Origin: Prado023 sp963706885
Lineage (GTDB): Bacteria; Actinomycetota; Actinomycetes; S36-B12; CAIYMF01
Assembly: GCA_963706885.1 (NCBI GenBank)
Contig: CAVPNX010000008.1
Location: forward strand, 159,049-223,048
Direction of reading: 5' to 3'
Length of the DNA stretch: 64,000 bases
Part shown: positions 11,504 to 20,085 of the stretch, piece by piece
How positions within the stretch are numbered: position 1 is the first letter of the stretch
Layout: the number at the start of each line of letters is the position of its first letter
The notes under the pieces: generated by a model
The model's input: the letters and a program-made list of their open reading frames with translations, nothing else
Told to the model about the DNA's origin: nothing
The model's database searches: none
Program-made: the position numbers and the translations under genes

Positions 11504-12558
11504 CAGCCCAGCACGCGACGCACCCACGCCGCGGGATCCTCGATCTCGACCGCGGAGGGCAGGTTCTCCGGGGCCGCCCAGACCTCGGCGAACCCCGTGT
11601 CCCCGGCCGTGGCGATGACCGTGCGCACGAAGTCCGCGCCGCTGGTGTACTGGCGCAGCTTGGTCTCCATCCCCATCATCCGGCGCACGAAGCCGTCGAC
11701 GGTCCCGGCCTGCGAGCGCCGGGCGGCGAACCGCGAGCGGATCTCGGCGACCGTCGGCACGTGGTCCGGCCCGACCTCGTCCATCACGTAGTCGGCATGC
11801 CCCTCGAGCAGGGACATCAGGCCGGTGAGGCGGTCGAAGATCTCACGCTGCGCCGGGGTCTGGAACGCCTCCATCAGGCTGGGCCCCGGGCGCCCCCGCG
11901 CGGCCCCGACCACCGACTGGGCCACCGCCCCGAGACGGGCCGTGAACTCCGCGACCGACAGGTCGCTGATCGACACGAACGCCTGGACCTCGCTGAGGAA
12001 GTGGTCGGCCATCCATGGCACACCACCGAACTGCGCCCGGTGGGTCTCCTCGTGCAGGCACACCCAGTAGCGGAAGTCCCGCGGGACCAGCTCCAGCTCA
12101 CGCTCGACCTGGACGATGTTCGGCGCCACCAGGAGCAGCCGTCCGGGCCTGCCCGGGGCCGTGAACGCCTCGTACTGCCCGAGGACCTTGCCCGACAGCC
12201 AGGCCATCGCACCCCCGAGCTGGGCGGCGGTCAGCCGGGAGCCGACCGCCTCGATGCCGGGATTGGCCTCCTTGTCCGCGCGCGCCGAGACGAAGGGGTC
12301 CAGGGCCACCCCCAGCCCGGCGATGTTGGACTGGATCCACTCCGCGCGGTCGACCACGACCGCGGGCGCGTGCCCGGGGTCAGCCTCCAGGCCGGTGAGC
12401 GCCTGGACCGGCTCGCGGGCCAGCTGGGCCAGCTCACGCAGCTCGGCCACCGTGCCGTGGGCCTCGGACGGGGTGGTCGTCGGGCCCTTGGGCGCGAACC
12501 GCAGCCCGATCCGCTCGGCCAGGGTCCAGTCCACGAGGTTCGCCACGTGTCCGAGCAT
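11503..12558 (-). CDS. zinc-dependent metallopeptidase/hydrolase (TIGR03624-like)
   Basis: A 351-residue protein of the actinobacterial family found between dacB and tilS, sometimes labelled putative hydrolase or coenzyme F420-associated protein. It begins MLGHVANLVDWTLAERIGLRF, the usual VDW start, and contains LHEETHRAQFGGVPWM, an HExxH-type zinc site near residue 168, and MSLLEGHADYVMDEVG further on with the likely third ligand. The natural substrate is unknown. A GTG at 12639 would add 27 Pro-rich residues and is less likely as a start. It overlaps tilS by one base. Confidence 0.85.
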   Translation of the reverse strand: MLGHVANLVDWTLAERIGLRFAPKGPTTTPSEAHGTVAELRELAQLAREPVQALTGLEADPGHAPAVVVDRAEWIQSNIAGLGVALDPFVSARADKEANPGIEAVGSRLTAAQLGGAMAWLSGKVLGQYEAFTAPGRPGRLLLVAPNIVQVERELELVPRDFRYWVCLHEETHRAQFGGVPWMADHFLSEVQAFVSISDLSVAEFTARLGAVAQSVVGAARGRPGPSLMEAFQTPAQREIFDRLTGLMSLLEGHADYVMDEVGPDHVPTVAEIRSRFAARRSQAGTVDGFVRRMMGMETKLRQYTSGADFVRTVIATAGDTGFAEVWAAPENLPSAVEIEDPAAWVRRVLG

Positions 12559-12719
12559 AGGCGCGCTCACCGGTACGGGTTCGGGATCGGGGGGAGCGGG
12601 AGGGCTGGCCGGGGCTCGCGGGTGCGGCCAAGGTGCCACGACCGGTCGGGTCGTGCGACGCTCCGCGGCGAGCCAGGTGGTGCCTGGTCACACCCGGGTC
12701 GGAGGGTTCGAGCGGCTGG

Positions 12720-14259
12720 TCAGGGAGCCGCGCAGTCGCACGTGACCAGGGCGGCAGTCGCGCGGTCCAGCGCCGCGCGCACGGCCAGCAGGCCGCCGGG
12801 GGCGGAGTCGTCCACGAACCCGAAGGCCAGCAGGCGCCCGTCTGGCCGGCTGACGTATCCGGCCAATCCGCCGACCCCGGTCAGGGTGCCGGTCTTGGCT
12901 CGGACCACACCCCGGGCGGGCTGCTGGTCCGCCGCTCGGAACCGGGCAGCCAGTGACCCCGTCGCCCCGGCCACGGGCAGCCCGGAGTGCAGCGACCCGA
13001 ACCCGTCGGCGGTCACCACGAGCAGGTCGGTCAGCGTGGAGGGGGCCAGGCGGTTGCCCCGCGACAGTCCCGAGCCGTCGGCGAACCGCGCCCCCCGGGC
13101 ATCCACCCCGAGCGCGTCCAGCACCTGCTCGGCGTGGTCGGCGACACCCGCGAAGCTGGCCGGCGCCCCGCTGGCCGCGGCCGCCAGGCGGCCCAGGATC
13201 TCGGCGTAGTCGTTGTCCGAGGACGCCAGCATCCGCTCGACCAGGGCGCCGACCGTGGGCGACTCGACGAACGCCACCGTCGCGGCAGCCTCGGGGGCCG
13301 TCACCTCCTTCGGCCGGCCCTTCACGGCCACGCCCGCCGCCTCCAGGTACTGGGCGAACACGCGCCCCGCCTCCGCGGCGGGGTCACCGACCCGGCTGAT
13401 CCCCTTCGGCGTCCGTCGCCCCTGATCGACCACCAGGGCGCTGACCGGCGCGACGATCCCCGCAGCGGGGAACGACGGCGACCAGCTCGGGTGCAGCGCC
13501 GGGCCGGTGAACAGGGAGGCGTCGAAGCCCACCCGCACCCGGGTGATGCCGCGCAGGGCCAGCCCACGAGCGGTCGACGCGGCCAGCTCCTCCATCGATG
13601 CGGGCCGCAGGCTGGCCCCCGCACCGCCGACCTTCCTGTCGGTGGACACCAGGCTGGGGTCCCCGGCCCCGACGACCACCACCCGCGGTATCGACGTGGT
13701 CGCTGTCGACCACGACCCGGGTGCGCACGCGGGCATCGGGGCCGAGTGCGTCGAGGACCGCGACCGCCGTGACCAGCTTCATCGTGGACGCCGGGACCGT
13801 CGGCTCATCGGCGGCGGCGAAGAGGACCTCCCCGGTGGCGACATCGACGACGTGCGCCGGACTGCGACCCGCCCCGAGGGCGCCCCCGGTCAGCAGCGGA
13901 CCGAGCGCAGCAGCGACGGCGTCCGGGTCCAGTGGGGCGCCCACTGCGGAGGTGTCCGGAAGGGTCGGATCCGGCGCACCGGGCGCGGAACGGCGTCCGG
14001 GGGCAGGGAGCTCGACGCTCGGATCGGCGCCCGGCGTCGGAGCGCCCCGTGCCGCGTATCCGGAGGATGGGGACCAGCACCGCGGCCTGCGACTGGGCCG
14101 GTCGGCCTCGTCCGCGGGCCCCGCATGCCAGGCCAAGAGCTGGGGGCGAGCGGCTGCGGGCGCGGTGCGGTCCCGCCGCGGGCCCGGCCCCACGGCCACA
14201 CCGACAGCCGACCCACGCCCCACTCGAGGGCGGAAGGGCCGGGGACGTGGACGCAGCAC
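12720..14259 (-). CDS. dacB: D-alanyl-D-alanine carboxypeptidase/endopeptidase (PBP4 family), frameshifted
   Basis: A DacB/PBP4-type peptidoglycan hydrolase of the S13 family. The catalytic SxxK is in VPASTMKLVTAVAVLDALG, after HVVDVATGEVLFAA. The frame then changes near 13690-13710, and the rest reads VVVVGAGDPSLV, the SxN motif in SSDNDYAEILGRL, GSGLSRGNRLAP, and KTG in RAKTGTLTGVGGLAGY. The N-terminal signal or anchor is not resolved: the frame before GYAARGAPTPG has no good hydrophobic helix, so another indel is likely near 14050-14100. Start position is therefore tentative. Gene order dacB next to ppa is typical of actinomycetes, though here a remnant region separates them. Confidence 0.8.
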
Positions 14260-14399
14260 GCGCTGACCCTACCGGCGCAGACGCAGGCGGCCGGCGTGGT
14301 ACCCGCTGGGGCGCCCCTGCCCTCGCCCGATGGCCATGCACGACGGACGGCCAGTCGGTGTCATGGCCGCCCGCCCCGCGGCTGCAGGTCGATGACCGC

Positions 14400-15450
14400 G
14401 GACAGCATCGGCCGGGAATCGGCGCGGCCGGTGGACTGGCAGACCCAGGCGCACGACCACCATGTCGGCCTGAGGGGCGACCAGCGATCGACGGGCCGTC
14501 ATGCCCACGGGCGAAGTAGGTGGTCGGCCGGAAGGGCCGGCTCGGGACCGGGGAGCCGTCGGGCGTCCTGTTGGACCACCGGCGCGCCGCATACCGGGCC
14601 GGGATACGGCCAAGGCCTCGAGCAGGCGGCGGAGCGGTCTGCTCGGCCGCGATTCGTCGGCTGCGCGCGCCCGACGCAGCCGTCCTGCGCCGCGGACGTG
14701 CTGCCGGCCAGTCCCGCTGGGCCGTGTCGCCACCGATATCGACGAGGGCACCGAAGTGTCACCGCCAGGTTCCTGAGGAGTTCCCGCCGCGGCCTCGCTC
14801 GATGACCGACCGAGGACTGCGTCCTCGGCGCTGAGCCGAGACCCGCCTGCGGTCGCCTATACGCCGGACGCTCGGCACAGGATCGCGCACTGGCCGGCGT
14901 GGTGATCCCGCTCGAGTCTGCGCAGTGGCCCGCCGCGCGGCGAGCGACTGGCCGGCCACGAAGCTGCCCATGTCCGGCTCGTCGTAGGGCACTGGGTGAT
15001 CGGGGTGCGCCAGGTCGTAGGCATCGTCCGTCGAGCACGATGGCAAGTTCCTCATCGCTCGAGGAGGCGCCGGGCTTCGCGATCGGCTCCGCGCTGCACG
15101 GGCGGTCGATCGGACGAAGGCCCTCACCGGGCTGCTCGTCACCAGCCGGCCGACGAGGAGGCCTTCCGTGACGCTCGTGGACATCGACCACCCTGCGAGC
15201 AGTGCGGCTGGGGTCGGCATGGCGAACCCGTCGCGCGCAGCGCATCGGCGACCAGCTCCCACGCCGCGGACGGCGACCACCGCGCGGGCTCCGAGCTCTC
15301 GGCGTCGGTGGCGCTCAGGTCGTCTCCGAAGGCCGCATGTCGAGCGCGGCCCTGCACCTGCCCGGGCGCGGTCCGCCGGATCGCTGCGGCGAACGGGTTG
15401 GCCCCCGCCGGCACGCGGTGGCCGCTGCCCAGGGCTCGAGCCGCTCAGTC
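14400..15450 (-). pseudogene. decayed serine hydrolase (beta-lactamase superfamily) remnant
   Basis: No long frame with normal codon bias covers this stretch, but on the minus strand pieces of a class C/6-aminohexanoate-dimer-hydrolase-like protein appear in correct order across frames. They are GWSMSTSVTEGLLVGRLV at 15139-15195 (like the SxxK block, with Lys replaced), EPDMGSFVAGQSLAARR at about 14935-14995, DSSGITT at about 14900-14920 (like the YSSGTT block), TYFARGHDGPSIA at 14484-14526, and ADMVVVRLGLP at 14439-14471. Third codon positions carry about a quarter A/T, unlike neighbours. Loss of the catalytic Lys and many frame breaks suggest true decay. Limits are approximate and family assignment rests on motif memory. 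Confidence 0.5.
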
Positions 15451-15519
15451 TGCCGAGTACGTGCGGCCGAAGCCGGGCGTGCGCCATGCGCCTCGGCCGC
15501 GGCCAGGACGCCGAGGAGC

Positions 15520-15915
15520 GAGGCCTGCACGCCGTGGTCGGCAAGGTCCGGATGGCAGTGCCGCAGGACTGGGCGCGCTTCGGTCAGCTGATGATGGACG
15601 ATGGCCGTGGCAGGTCCGTGCTCCCCCGGGGTGCTCGACCCGCCACCACGCCGGCCGGTACCGACGGTGAGGGCAACGGCTACGGAGCGACGCGTGGCGG
15701 ATCGGGAACCCGCAATCCGGGGACTGCCGCGACACCCAGGCGTGCCAGAGGACACGATCGCGATGAGGGCCACTGGGGCCAGCTGGTTGCGAGGTCCCGA
15801 CGAGGCGGCGCCATCGTCGCCCGACTGGGCTGGACCGTGGCCGACGGCGATCAGGCGACTGCGGGCCGTGGCCAGGTGCAGGCCGCTCTGCCGAGGAGCG
15901 ATGGCCACGTGAGAC
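15520..15915 (+). pseudogene. C-terminal fragment of a second serine hydrolase
   Basis: On the plus strand the frame MAVPQDWARFGQLMMDDGRG at about 15553-15612 is a close match to the conserved C-terminal block of class C serine hydrolases. It is followed by GNGYGAT, HWGQLVA (15768-15790) and AIVARLGWTVADGD (about 15812-15855), the expected order for that family. No catalytic SxxK or YxN region is found upstream in this orientation, so only the 3' third is present. It points away from the minus-strand remnant; either two paralogues decayed here or one was partly inverted. Confidence 0.4.
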
Positions 15916-16009
15916 GCTAGGGGTCACCGCCTCGGAAGCAGGTCCACCGGCGGGTCGCGGTAGGGTCGGTCACGACCTGGACGGCCGTTGATGACCTGCT
16001 GGAGGCGAC

Positions 16010-16510
16010 GTGGACCCGATGACGTTCGACGTGGTGATCGAGATCCCCGCCGGGAGCCGCAACAAGTACGAGGTGGACCACCACACGGGCAAGATCCGCC
16101 TCGACCGTCGGCTGTTCACCGCGACCCGCTACCCGCACGACTACGGGTTCATCGACGACACCCTCGGCCTCGACGGCGACCCCCTGGACGCCCTCGTCCT
16201 GCTCGACGAGCCCACGTTCCCGGGCTGCATCATCGAGTGCCGGGCGATCGGGATGTTCCGGATGAGCGACGAGGCGGGCGGGGACGACAAGGTCATCTGC
16301 GTCGTGGCCGGCGACCCCCGGATGGACCACATCCGCGACATCCACCACATGCCGGAGTTCGACCGCCTGGAGATCCAGCACTTCTTCGAGGTCTACAAGG
16401 ACCTCGAGCCGGGCAAGTCGGTGGAGGGGGCCACCTGGGAGGGCCGGGCCGGCGCCGAGGCGGAGATCAGCGACTCGTTCGCCCGCTACGTGCCTCCTGA
16501 GCACCACTGA
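16010..16510 (+). CDS. ppa: inorganic pyrophosphatase (family I)
   Basis: Ppa hydrolyses pyrophosphate released by biosynthetic reactions. It has 166 residues with the family I pattern: VVIEIPAGSRNKYEVDHHTG, RYPHDYGFIDDTLGLDGDPLDALVLL carrying the Asp cluster that binds metals, and VAGDPRMDHIRDIHHMPEF followed by IQHFFEVYKDLEPGK. The GTG at 16010 follows GGAGG by 4 bases; the in-frame ATG at 16019 is the alternative and would suit the ribosome-binding distance less well. Codon bias is extremely GC-rich. Confidence 0.95.
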   Translation: MDPMTFDVVIEIPAGSRNKYEVDHHTGKIRLDRRLFTATRYPHDYGFIDDTLGLDGDPLDALVLLDEPTFPGCIIECRAIGMFRMSDEAGGDDKVICVVAGDPRMDHIRDIHHMPEFDRLEIQHFFEVYKDLEPGKSVEGATWEGRAGAEAEISDSFARYVPPEHH

Positions 16511-16553
16511 GCACCAGGCCGCTAACCTGCCGCGTGGGGGCGGCTTTCCGGGT

Positions 16554-16579
16554 TAAAGCGGTTCACCCGTTCAGCCGAA
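16554..16579 (+). promoter_or_regulatory. possible FliA/WhiG-type sigma factor promoter
   Basis: TAAA at 16554-16557 and GCCGAA at 16574-16579 are separated by 16 bases, close to the TAAA-N15-GCCGATAA consensus of FliA (sigma-28) and to the TCAA-N15-GCCGAA form described for motility genes of Actinoplanes. It lies about 66 bases upstream of the GTG of the PAS-GGDEF-EAL gene in an otherwise GC-rich gap. The spacer is one base longer than ideal. Motility control of this regulator would follow if it is real. Confidence 0.45.
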
Positions 16580-16644
16580 TGTGATTCACAGGGACCTCGC
16601 ACACCGCGGGCGTCCCAGGATCCGGTGGACGGGAGGGGGCACGG

Positions 16645-19278
16645 GTGCACGACCAGCCCGACTACCTGGCGCGCATGTCGCGGTCCTCGCACGACGTCGG
16701 CGCGGTCATGGAGCTCGGCGCGCAGGTCGCGGCGGGCGCCACCTCGAGCTCGGCCGCGGTCCTCGTGCGCCAGGCCGAGCGCGTCCGCCTCGGTGCCCTG
16801 TACGACGGGGACGACCATCGGCGCGAGGTCGTGGCGGCGGCCCTGGAGGCGGTCGCCCTCGACGGCCCCGACAGCCCGTTCAGCGCGGCCCTGGAGTCCG
16901 GGCAGAACGCGATCCTGGGCATCGACGGGCTGGCGTTCACGTCCGCGCCCCCCGAGTGGGCCCGGGCGCTGGATCGCCTCGGGATCGCCGCCCTGGGGAT
17001 CACCCCGCTGATCGCCGGTGACCGGGCCCTCGGGCTGCTGGTCACCGCACGGCTGGGCACCGACGAGCGGATGAGCACCGAGCACCTGGCCGACCAGGCG
17101 CAGGTGGCCGCGCACCTCACCACCTTCCTGGACACCGCCACCGCCCTGACCCACATGCGCCAGTCCAGCCTCGTCGTCGACGCCATGCCGGACGCGATCA
17201 TCGGCTTCTCCCGGGACCGCGAGGTGATCCTCTGGAACGCCGGCGCCGAGCGGATGTACGCGATCCCCGAGCGCGAGGCCCTCGGTCGCCGGCTCGACGA
17301 CCTGATCACCACCGAGTACGGGGCCGCCAGCCAGGGCGCCGGGGGCCCGGCCATCAGCCTGATCAACAAGGGCAGCTGGACCGGTCGGGTCCGCCAGCGC
17401 ACCCTGCACGGGCGGGTTCTGCACGCCGACGTCTCGATCGCCTCGATCGTCGAGGACGGCCGACTGCGCGGTGCGGTGTCGATCAACCGGGACGTCTCCA
17501 GCCTGATCGAGGCCGAGGCCGCCAAGGCGGAGAACGAGCGCCGGATGCAGGCCCTGCTCGACGCCTCCCGCGCCATGACGGCCGTGTTCGACCGCGACGG
17601 CATGATCATCGCGGTGAACGCCGCGTGGACCGAGGAGGTCCGCCTCGGTGGGATCGCACCCGAGGACGTCGGGATCGGCGCGGACTACATCGCCGTGATG
17701 CGTCGCGCGGCCAGCGCCTCCGAGGATGCCGCCGCCGTGGCGGCCGGGGTCGAGGCCGTGCTGGGCGGGCGTGCCCCGACGTTCGAGTGGGACTACGACG
17801 TGACCGACCCGGACGGCGCCCTGCGCGCGTTCATGGTGTCGATCGCCCCCATGCCCGGGGAGCAGGGCGGGGCCTTCGCCACGCACACCGACATCACGAC
17901 CCGCAAGGCCATGGAGCGCCAGCTGGCCCACCAGGCCAGCCACGACCCGCTGACCGGCCTGCGGACCCGGCGGCGCGTCGAGCAGGAGCTGGAGCCCGCG
18001 CTCGCCCGCTCCGTCGCGGCCGGCCGACCGGTCGGTGCGGTGATCGTGGACCTCGACCGGTTCAAGGACGTCAACGACACCCTCGGCCACGAGGCCGGCG
18101 ACGAGGTTCTGGTCCAGATGGCCGCCCGCCTGCGCGGATTCGGTGCCGCGACGATCATCGGTCGCCTGGCCGGCGACGAGTTCGTCCTCATCGTGCCGGA
18201 CGTGCGCGACCGGGCCGAGCTTGCCCGGCTCGCCGGCGACCTCGCCCGGGTGATCACCGCGCCCCTGCCGCTGGGTGACCGGGAGCTGTTCTTCGGCGTG
18301 AACATCGGCACGGCGCTGTCCTCGGACACCGAGGCCGGACCCGACGGGGCGGCCAACCTGCTGCGCGCGGCCGACACGGCCATGTACCGGGCCAAGTCCC
18401 GCGGGCGCAACAGCATCGTGGCCTACGACGAGGGCCTGCGCGCCGATGTCGGGCGGCGGGTGCAGATCTCCTCCTGGCTGAACCACGCCCTGGATCGCGG
18501 CGAGATCTCGGTGGCCTACCAGCCGCAGTTCCGCTGCCTGGACGGCCGGCAGGTCGGGGTCGAGGCCCTGATGCGCTGGCGGCACCCGGAAGCCGGCGAC
18601 ATCAGCCCCGTGGAGTTCATCGCGATCGCCGAGGAGTCCGGCGCGATCCTCACGATCGGGGCGTGGGTGCTGACCCAGGCCTGCCAGCAGGCCGCCGCGT
18701 GGGCGCCGATCAGCGGCCCGGACTTCTCCGTCGCGGTGAACCTGTCGCCGCACCAGCTGATCGACCCGGGACTGCTGGACATCGTGCGCAGCGCGCTGCT
18801 GCGCTCGCGGCTGCCGGCCACCGCACTGACCCTCGAGGTGACCGAGGGCGCGCTGATCGAGGACCCGGAGGCCGCGACCGAGGCGTTGGCCCGGCTGCGG
18901 GCGCTGGGCGTGCGGATCTCCCTGGATGACTTCGGGACGGGCTACTCGTCGCTGGCCTACCTCGCGAAGTTCCCCGTCGATGAGCTCAAGGTGGACCGCG
19001 TGTTCGTCCGTGACATCGAGCGCGACCCGCGCACCCGGGCGCTCGCTGAGGGGATCGTGCGGATCGGGCATGCCCTGGGGATGCGCGTGCTCGCCGAGGG
19101 TGTCGAGACCCCGGGCCAGCTGCGGATCCTGACCGGCGCGGGGTGCGACTTCTACCAGGGCTTCATCGCCGCCCCCGCCGAGACGGTCGCCCAGGCCACC
19201 GAGCGGCTGCGCCACCGGACCCTGGGTCGCGACATCCCCGTGGACGCGGCCCTCGCCGCAGGGCGGGCGATCGAGTAG
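16645..19278 (+). CDS. PAS-GGDEF-EAL cyclic di-GMP regulatory protein
   Basis: An 877-residue soluble protein predicted to control cyclic di-GMP. Residues 1-165 look like a GAF-type sensor, two PAS-like domains follow (about 170-295 with SLVVDAMPDAIIGFSRDRE, and 300-420), then GGDEF (430-590) and EAL (600-870). The GGDEF signature is AGDEF at residues 509-513, a variant often still active. The EAL half keeps EAL at 640-642, NLSPHQL, EVTEGALIED, DDFGTGYSS from 761, LKVDRVFV, AEGVET and YQGF, so phosphodiesterase activity is expected. It starts with GTG preceded by GGGAGGGGG. No membrane segments are seen. Confidence 0.93.
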   Translation: MHDQPDYLARMSRSSHDVGAVMELGAQVAAGATSSSAAVLVRQAERVRLGALYDGDDHRREVVAAALEAVALDGPDSPFSAALESGQNAILGIDGLAFTSAPPEWARALDRLGIAALGITPLIAGDRALGLLVTARLGTDERMSTEHLADQAQVAAHLTTFLDTATALTHMRQSSLVVDAMPDAIIGFSRDREVILWNAGAERMYAIPEREALGRRLDDLITTEYGAASQGAGGPAISLINKGSWTGRVRQRTLHGRVLHADVSIASIVEDGRLRGAVSINRDVSSLIEAEAAKAENERRMQALLDASRAMTAVFDRDGMIIAVNAAWTEEVRLGGIAPEDVGIGADYIAVMRRAASASEDAAAVAAGVEAVLGGRAPTFEWDYDVTDPDGALRAFMVSIAPMPGEQGGAFATHTDITTRKAMERQLAHQASHDPLTGLRTRRRVEQELEPALARSVAAGRPVGAVIVDLDRFKDVNDTLGHEAGDEVLVQMAARLRGFGAATIIGRLAGDEFVLIVPDVRDRAELARLAGDLARVITAPLPLGDRELFFGVNIGTALSSDTEAGPDGAANLLRAADTAMYRAKSRGRNSIVAYDEGLRADVGRRVQISSWLNHALDRGEISVAYQPQFRCLDGRQVGVEALMRWRHPEAGDISPVEFIAIAEESGAILTIGAWVLTQACQQAAAWAPISGPDFSVAVNLSPHQLIDPGLLDIVRSALLRSRLPATALTLEVTEGALIEDPEAATEALARLRALGVRISLDDFGTGYSSLAYLAKFPVDELKVDRVFVRDIERDPRTRALAEGIVRIGHALGMRVLAEGVETPGQLRILTGAGCDFYQGFIAAPAETVAQATERLRHRTLGRDIPVDAALAAGRAIE

Positions 19279-19343
19279 CGGTTGTCCACAGATCCGGGCC
19301 GGGGGTCTGTTGTGACGGGCCGGGGGTGCCTACGGTGTGGCCC

Positions 19344-19997
19344 ATGGCTACCCGATTCGCAGGATTCCCCGCCGACGCCTTCAGCTTCTACGCCGATCTC
19401 GAGCTGGACAACACCAAGGCGTTCTGGGCGGACAACAAGCACCGGTACGAGGCGAGCGTCGCCGGCCCCATGGGCGCGCTGCTCGACGACCTCGAGACGG
19501 AGTTCGGACCCGGTCGGCTGTTCCGGCCCTACCGCGACGTCCGGTTCAGCGCCGACAAGAGCCCGTACAAGGAGCACCAGGGCGGCTACGTACAGGTGGG
19601 GCCGGCCTGCGGGTACTACGTCCAGGTCAGCTCCGGAGGGCTGATGGTCGGCGCCGGGTGGTACGACTCGACCGGCGAACAGGTGGCGCGCTACCGGGCC
19701 GCCATCGACGCGGGTCTGGCCGTCCCGGCGCTGCGCACGGAGCTCACCAAGCTCAGGCGCGCGGGCATGGAGGTCGGCGGGGAACAGGTGAAGACCCGCC
19801 CGCGCGGGGTGCCGGCCGACCACCCGGACCTCGACCTGATGCGCCACCGGACGGTCCTGGTCTCGACCTCGATCCCCTACGACGAGCCCTGGCTGGGCAC
19901 GCGAACGGCCGGGACGAAGGTGCGCACCGCCTGGCGCCGGGCCCGGCCGCTGGTCGACTGGCTGGCGGACAACGTCACGGGCCGCGGGGACGACTGA
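19344..19997 (+). CDS. DUF2461 domain-containing protein
   Basis: A 217-residue protein of the DUF2461 (TIGR02453) family, whose function is unknown. It begins FAGFPADAFSFYADLELDN, and shows KAFWADNKHRYEASVAGPM, the conserved RLFRPYRDVRFSADKSPYKE block, HQGGYVQVGP and the C-terminal DWLADNV. The ATG at 19344 follows the previous stop by about 65 bases. Length and all family blocks are intact. It converges on the HelR-like gene, with a double hairpin between them. Confidence 0.88.
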   Translation: MATRFAGFPADAFSFYADLELDNTKAFWADNKHRYEASVAGPMGALLDDLETEFGPGRLFRPYRDVRFSADKSPYKEHQGGYVQVGPACGYYVQVSSGGLMVGAGWYDSTGEQVARYRAAIDAGLAVPALRTELTKLRRAGMEVGGEQVKTRPRGVPADHPDLDLMRHRTVLVSTSIPYDEPWLGTRTAGTKVRTAWRRARPLVDWLADNVTGRGDD

Positions 19998-20044
19998 GCG
20001 CAGCCCGTCAGGGGGTGGGTTGGCGAGGGCAGGCGGGCGGCGGG

Positions 20045-20083
20045 GCCGCCGGAGTCCGGCGGCCGAGGCGGGACGGCCTCGGC
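20045..20083. terminator. two back-to-back hairpins between convergent genes
   Basis: GCCGCCGGA at 20045-20053 pairs with TCCGGCGGC at 20055-20063, and GCCGAGGC at 20062-20069 pairs with GCCTCGGC at 20076-20083. No T-run follows. The position between the DUF2461 stop (19997) and the HelR stop (20086) on opposite strands suits a bidirectional terminator. Confidence 0.6.
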
Positions 20084-20085
20084 GT

